Source of the DNA: Mactromeris polynyma
Lineage: Eukaryota; Mollusca; Bivalvia; Venerida; Mactridae
Length of the DNA stretch: 64,000 nucleotides
Direction: 5' to 3'
NCBI GenBank assembly: GCA_032209605.1
Contig: JASFXZ010000001.1
Location: forward strand, 41,172,619-41,236,618
The position numbers and the translations under genes were made by a program. The number at the start of each line of letters is the position of its first letter. Within the stretch, counting starts at the first letter, position 1. The notes below the pieces were generated by a model, which searched no databases, was not told the origin of the DNA, and saw only the letters and a list, made by a program, of their open reading frames with translations. Below are positions 59,455-64,000 of the stretch, in pieces.

Positions 59455-59690
59455 AACATGGGTCCAGGACTTTTGGTTTTGCTCAAGTCATATAATATAT
59501 AGAAATATTTTATATAATATTCTTTGTTTATGAGCCTCACCATTATACAGTACAATGCTACAATATTTCAAAATTGATTATTTGAAAATCTTATGAAAGA
59601 CCTCTGTACATTTTCTTTAATGTTCAGACATACGTATAAGGTTGGAGAATTATAGTGTGGAGAACACACGCCGCTATGGCGTACAGAGAA
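59455..59690. mobile_element. hAT-like element, decayed copy
   Basis: GGGTCCAGGACTTTTGGTTT, TTCTTTGTTTATGAG, TTCAGACATACGTATAAGGT and TGGAGAATTATAG follow the order of 31458-31760. The right terminus is lost. Confidence 0.5.
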
Positions 59691-61499
59691 TATTCGCGTT
59701 AACAAAACACGATCCCATTACTGTTGTTATATCTTCAACTTGAACAAAGGTGATGTAATACCTATTCAAAATATCTTTTTTATAATGCTACGCACGGACA
59801 AAATTCCTTCTCCTTCGCTTTTAAAAAAATACCTTGATTATTTTTAATTTAAAGATGTTAAAAAACTTCATTTTTTTGACAGATCCGAAGAAATACATTA
59901 TGTAATTTTAAACTTTATGGCATATTTATGTCGTGTTTGTTTAGGTAAAACAATGAACGAATACATTGGCAAAATATTAGTTAAAGCGAATCGATAAAAG
60001 TGAGAGAAACAAATTTAATGAAGTATATAAAAAGGACGAAAGTAACATCACGACATCATATGATTATCATAGTGAATTTCAATTAATCGAATTGGTTTTT
60101 GTTGTCTTTTTATATTTCCTCAATGAATCAAATTGTGTTTTCGTTTTTTCTAAAAACTATTATGCATGAAAAGTGTACAACAATAAAGAGAATGTTCACA
60201 CCAGTCAATTATTGACATATCTTATTTTGAATACGTAGCGTGTATCTAACAAACTACCAATTTACCACCAATATGTGTTTATTTAGTTCACAGAAGTAAG
60301 TACTTTTTGCTATGAAGATTAAAAGTAATACTATGGTTCTTATTAGAGATGGTTTAGTCTATGTAACAACAATATTGGATAAAGCCAATTCGAACATTTT
60401 ATGTTCAGATGAGCCAGATACATCTTTAACCTAAAAAATACCTATATGTAAATAATGGCAGTGACAAAAGGACACGATACACACAAATGATGTATACACA
60501 TCACTTCTGTTAATTTTAGTTTAGTTTGTTATACTTTAAAGTCGCTATAAGGGTAGTTAATTCATATTCTTTCAAAACATCTGCATCAGCCAGAATATTC
60601 CCATATATAACTATACTTATAGTTTCAATATCGAAGAAGAAAGCAACAATTTCTTATCTTGTCGACCGGTAAGTCTAACCAAGTTTCTTGCGATGTGTTG
60701 ACACCAGCTTTTCCACATGAATCGGTTTACGTCTAATGACATGGTGGCAGTTTCAAATCTGATCAAATAATTAATATTTACATCACAAACGGAAAGTTAC
60801 GGAAGAACATGGATAATTTATGGAAATCTCGACCAGGTAAAACAGGACGTAGTTTATAAGCACCATATACTGGAACGGCATACGCACCTAAATTTTTACC
60901 GTTCAGAAAGTTCTTTGTTATAAAGTATTTCATAGCTTTTTTTCAAAGGTGAAAAGAAACTAATTAGCCATCAACCAAAGAGCGTACAACTGTTTCTTAT
61001 TCAAGTGTATGTTACAGTTTTTTGCGCTTTAGAATGTATTGGCATTTAATGACTATGCGTAGTTTGAAAGTACAGTTCAATGGCAATTAGCACGCATTTA
61101 AATACTGATGTGTTTTGCTTGGTACTCAATACCGTTGTAAACCATTACAAAGACAATAAAACAAGCCATTTCAATTGTCATTAGTATTATTGTAACCGTT
61201 ACTAATACTACACTCATGTTACCGAAAACAGTAATTTGCACAAGGAATATTAATCTGGTATGGAAATTATGTAATGTTTACTGCTTTTAAGGATCATTTA
61301 AAATGAGTGTCACATGTTCTCACGAACTGTATAACACTTCCCTGTAGCTACTTATTCTCTCTCTTTAACAAATTTAAAGTATTTGATATAAGATTTAGTC
61401 GAAAGATAGTTATTTCTCTTGTTAATGAGTATTTAATGTGTATCACGTCTCACGGCATTACATGCGAATTGTAAATTGTAGGCCCGTATGTGCGCCGAA
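59691..61499. other. no supported gene
   Basis: AT-rich, nothing recognised. Confidence 0.35.
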
Positions 61500-61640
61500 T
61501 AGTCCGGTTGATGAAAATTGAGCATGCAACAAAGGACAACTAATGAGAATTAAGGAGGACGAACAGGGGGTGATTTAATGGATGTAATATATCACGGAAC
61601 AAGTCAAGAAACCTAGCAACAAAAGACGAAATGGTGTGAG
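61500..61640 (+). repeat. dispersed repeat, right-end-like copy
   Basis: AAAGGACAACTAATGAGAATTAAGG, a G run, TGGATG..ATA and GAACAAGTCAAGA resemble 53030-53100. Weak. Confidence 0.3.
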
Positions 61641-62554
61641 AAAACTATCGTCGTTAATTAAGGCTGATCGTCAACAAGTCAATTTTATGGCATCAGATTT
61701 TCTTGAAAAAAATAAACCTATATTATAATATCCATTCGAGTGGCGGTGAGGGGGCTTATCGCCATCAAACTGTCCAAAAAGTTATTAACGTTGTACTGGG
61801 TTGCTGCTAAAACAATTTGTTTGCAATAGATCAAGATTTTAGTATGCGGTTATACGTAATACATCTCTGAACTGAAGAGGACGACAACATTTACAATACA
61901 GTGAATACGGGTCATACTGCATATACAACATTAGCTTTAATCATCACGAACATGAAGTTAAACAACCCATACAACAAGTTGCGGTCAGAACTTTCTGCAA
62001 CTATTCTATCCTGGCGACACAGATTTACGTAATGGCAATATTTATAAATAATTTAAAGTAATCTTATCAAAACTTGTCAATTCTTGATTCAGACAATTAT
62101 AGGATTACGATGATTTACACATTAGAATTTCATTCAAGTTTATCTGGGTATTTGGTCGTAAACATAAACGCAGAGAACGTGTTGCCTATATAAAGGATAT
62201 CATCCAGATAACGTTTCGGTATCATTGAAAGCACAGACGAAATATATATCCATGTATTAGGCAATATTTATCCACGATTCGGGGTCTTTATACACATAAT
62301 ACCAAATTAAATTGTTACAAAAGGATACAGAAATACATAACGAAGATTTATTTAAAAATCGGACTTTTGTTCTCAAAATTTCTGGATTAAAGTAAATCTT
62401 AACCATAAAGAAGATTGTAATAACCTATCAAATCAATACCGACTTTAAACGTAACAGAGCCCAAACTTCCCACAGCTATTTTTATGGTGTAACTTTGTTG
62501 AGATAACAGTATATCAAATGCATATCATTATTTTTTAGTTACAATATAGTCTGC
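61641..62554. other. no supported gene
   Basis: Nothing recognised. Confidence 0.35.
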
Positions 62555-63040
62555 AGAGTACATGTATCTCCAAAAGAATATGAGCCAGAGTTATAAACTT
62601 TACAGGAATGTTCACCAGCATGTGTAGTAGTGCACCTTGTATTCATGTTTGACTGTGCCCAGCGAGTGCGAAGTTATGGCCCTTGACTTAGTTAGAATAT
62701 AGCCAACAGAGTATGGAATCTTATGTCGCGCATGAGCCAGAATCATAAAGCTTTACAGGAATGTTCACCAGCCTGTGTAGTAGTGCACCTTGTATTCATG
62801 TTTGACTGTGCCCAGTGAGTGCGAAGTTATGGCCCTTGACTTAGTTAGAATATAGCCAACAGAGTATGGAATCTTATGTCGCGCATGAGCCAGAATCATA
62901 AAGCTTTACAGGAATGTTCACCAGCCTGTGTAGTTGACTAGTTGTGTGTCTAGTAATTTTAATGTACATTCGCCAACTATGAGCAGAATAATAACGTTTG
63001 ATTTTGTGACAAAGGGTGGAAGTGGGGACACAGTTCTAGA
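62555..63040 (+). repeat. tandem copies of the GAGCCAGAG...GAAGTTATGGCCCTTGA repeat
   Basis: A unit of about 163 bp (GAGCCAGA.TCATAAAGCTTTACAGG ... ATGGAATCTTATGTCGCGCAT) is present twice, followed by a partial third copy. The block then continues into CAACTATGAGCAGAATAATA, as in the single copy at 15940-16200. Confidence 0.8.
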
Positions 63041-64000
63041 TTCAAGTTGTATTATTGATTGACTGAATCATCACGGTTTCGTTTAACTTGAGTCTTGGTA
63101 ACAGCAATTGTACTGCCTCTATTCTTCGTCACTGCATCAGCATTTTCCACCACAGCTTCTTTATTTAACTGTAGTTGAATAATATCAGAATAGAATACAG
63201 ATCGGCAGACGTTTTATCCAAAACAAGTTCTGTACAATTAAATTAAGTATAAAGACGAATAATTGCAATGTTTCCTTTTATGTACTGTTGTAGCACAACA
63301 AATTTTCCATAATGACTGACCTGTCAGGATTTATGCAAACACTGCGGACACGTGAGACACCATGGCAAATTAGTATTTTACCAAAATAAGTTCATCCTTT
63401 AAATGTCTATATAAGTTTTGACTTCATTTAAAGAAAGTATATGCTTTGTTTATTTCATCATATGCTATCACACAAAATCACGAAAGTATCAAATTTAATG
63501 TGAACAAGTCAAACCCAACAAACAGATAATTATACAAAATATAATGGCCTTTGTATGTTTATTGATGACATTAATAAAGATCCGTATTTCTTGAGAACGC
63601 TGAAATTACTCTCCTAATCATTTTTTCAGGAAAGAATGCAGAATAATAACTATAATTTTATAGAAAAAAGCTATTAACGCAAAATTGAACTGTCTGGTTA
63701 TTGACAGACATAACAACTGTTTTCTTGATAATATTGAACAGGAAATAGCTGGCAAAAAGAAGCCGTATTTACATTCAGTCATCTATGTTTGTTCCTATTT
63801 GGTTTGTAGACCACTGTATGGGTACCCGACATGCAGGGTTTTAAAAGTAATTGGACTTCTTTAAAATAGGACCAGATATAGGAAACCAGCCTTGCGGTCG
63901 GTAAAGGCTAACACTCGCTCGCGTTACGGAACTGTGCACACATTTTGCTACTGAACGCACTGTTAGCCAAATAGTGTGCGCGCACTGTGCGCCCACTCGC
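63041..64000. other. no supported gene
   Basis: AT-rich until about 63880, where the window ends in GC-richer text with GTGCGCGCACTGTGCGCCC. No gene can be supported. Confidence 0.35.

Overview
This is eukaryotic nuclear DNA. It is AT-rich, with split genes carrying GT-AG introns, long gene-poor stretches, and many interspersed and tandem repeats. The repeat set (tRNA-derived SINEs ending in CGGCGTTAAACCC-like tails, a 'gagggccatgatggccct' repeat, pogo/hAT-type MITEs) and the protein content point to a marine mollusc, most likely a bivalve. Species cannot be decided from the sequence.

Two genes can be reconstructed exon by exon. AMACR (alpha-methylacyl-CoA racemase, minus strand, 9450-14509, six coding exons, 385 aa) and POLR2M/GRINL1A (Gdown1, the Pol II-associated regulator, plus strand, 15565-21886, six coding exons, 302 aa) stand head to head, with 1.06 kb between their start codons. 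The third clear gene is a single-exon rhodopsin-like GPCR at 53536-54729 (397 aa) that lacks canonical DRY and NPxxY motifs. Weaker candidates are a pair of head-to-head exons at 23137-23978 (one side encodes a zinc-ribbon-like segment), a 77-codon ORF at 40625-40858, and small exon-like modules at 49936-50566 and 53313-53449.

The rest is repeats, by region. 1.4-8.0 kb: a foldback element, then a pogo/Tigger-like MITE whose right end has expanded into about 5 kb of 48-bp tandem repeats. 8.5-9.4 kb: a deleted Tigger element retaining the start of its transposase, ending 60 bp from the AMACR stop codon. 9.4-22.5 kb: the two genes, with several MITEs in their introns. 25.8-28.3 kb: a CR1/Jockey-like LINE, a second LINE C-terminus and a SINE, all on the minus strand. 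29-36 kb: tandem duplications, hAT-like insertions with 5-bp target duplications and recognisable empty paralogous sites, and 55-bp and 36-bp minisatellites. 38-53 kb: dispersed repeat copies, SINEs, a heavily decayed Ty3/gypsy pol region (44235-46216) and a 0.6-kb segmental duplication. 55-64 kb: almost no genes, with a few repeat copies.

The strongest non-obvious signals are: (1) the birth of a satellite from a MITE terminus; (2) the gypsy pol relic, visible only by reading across frames; and (3) two nested insertions dated against intact duplicate target sites. No novel defence or enzymatic system was found.
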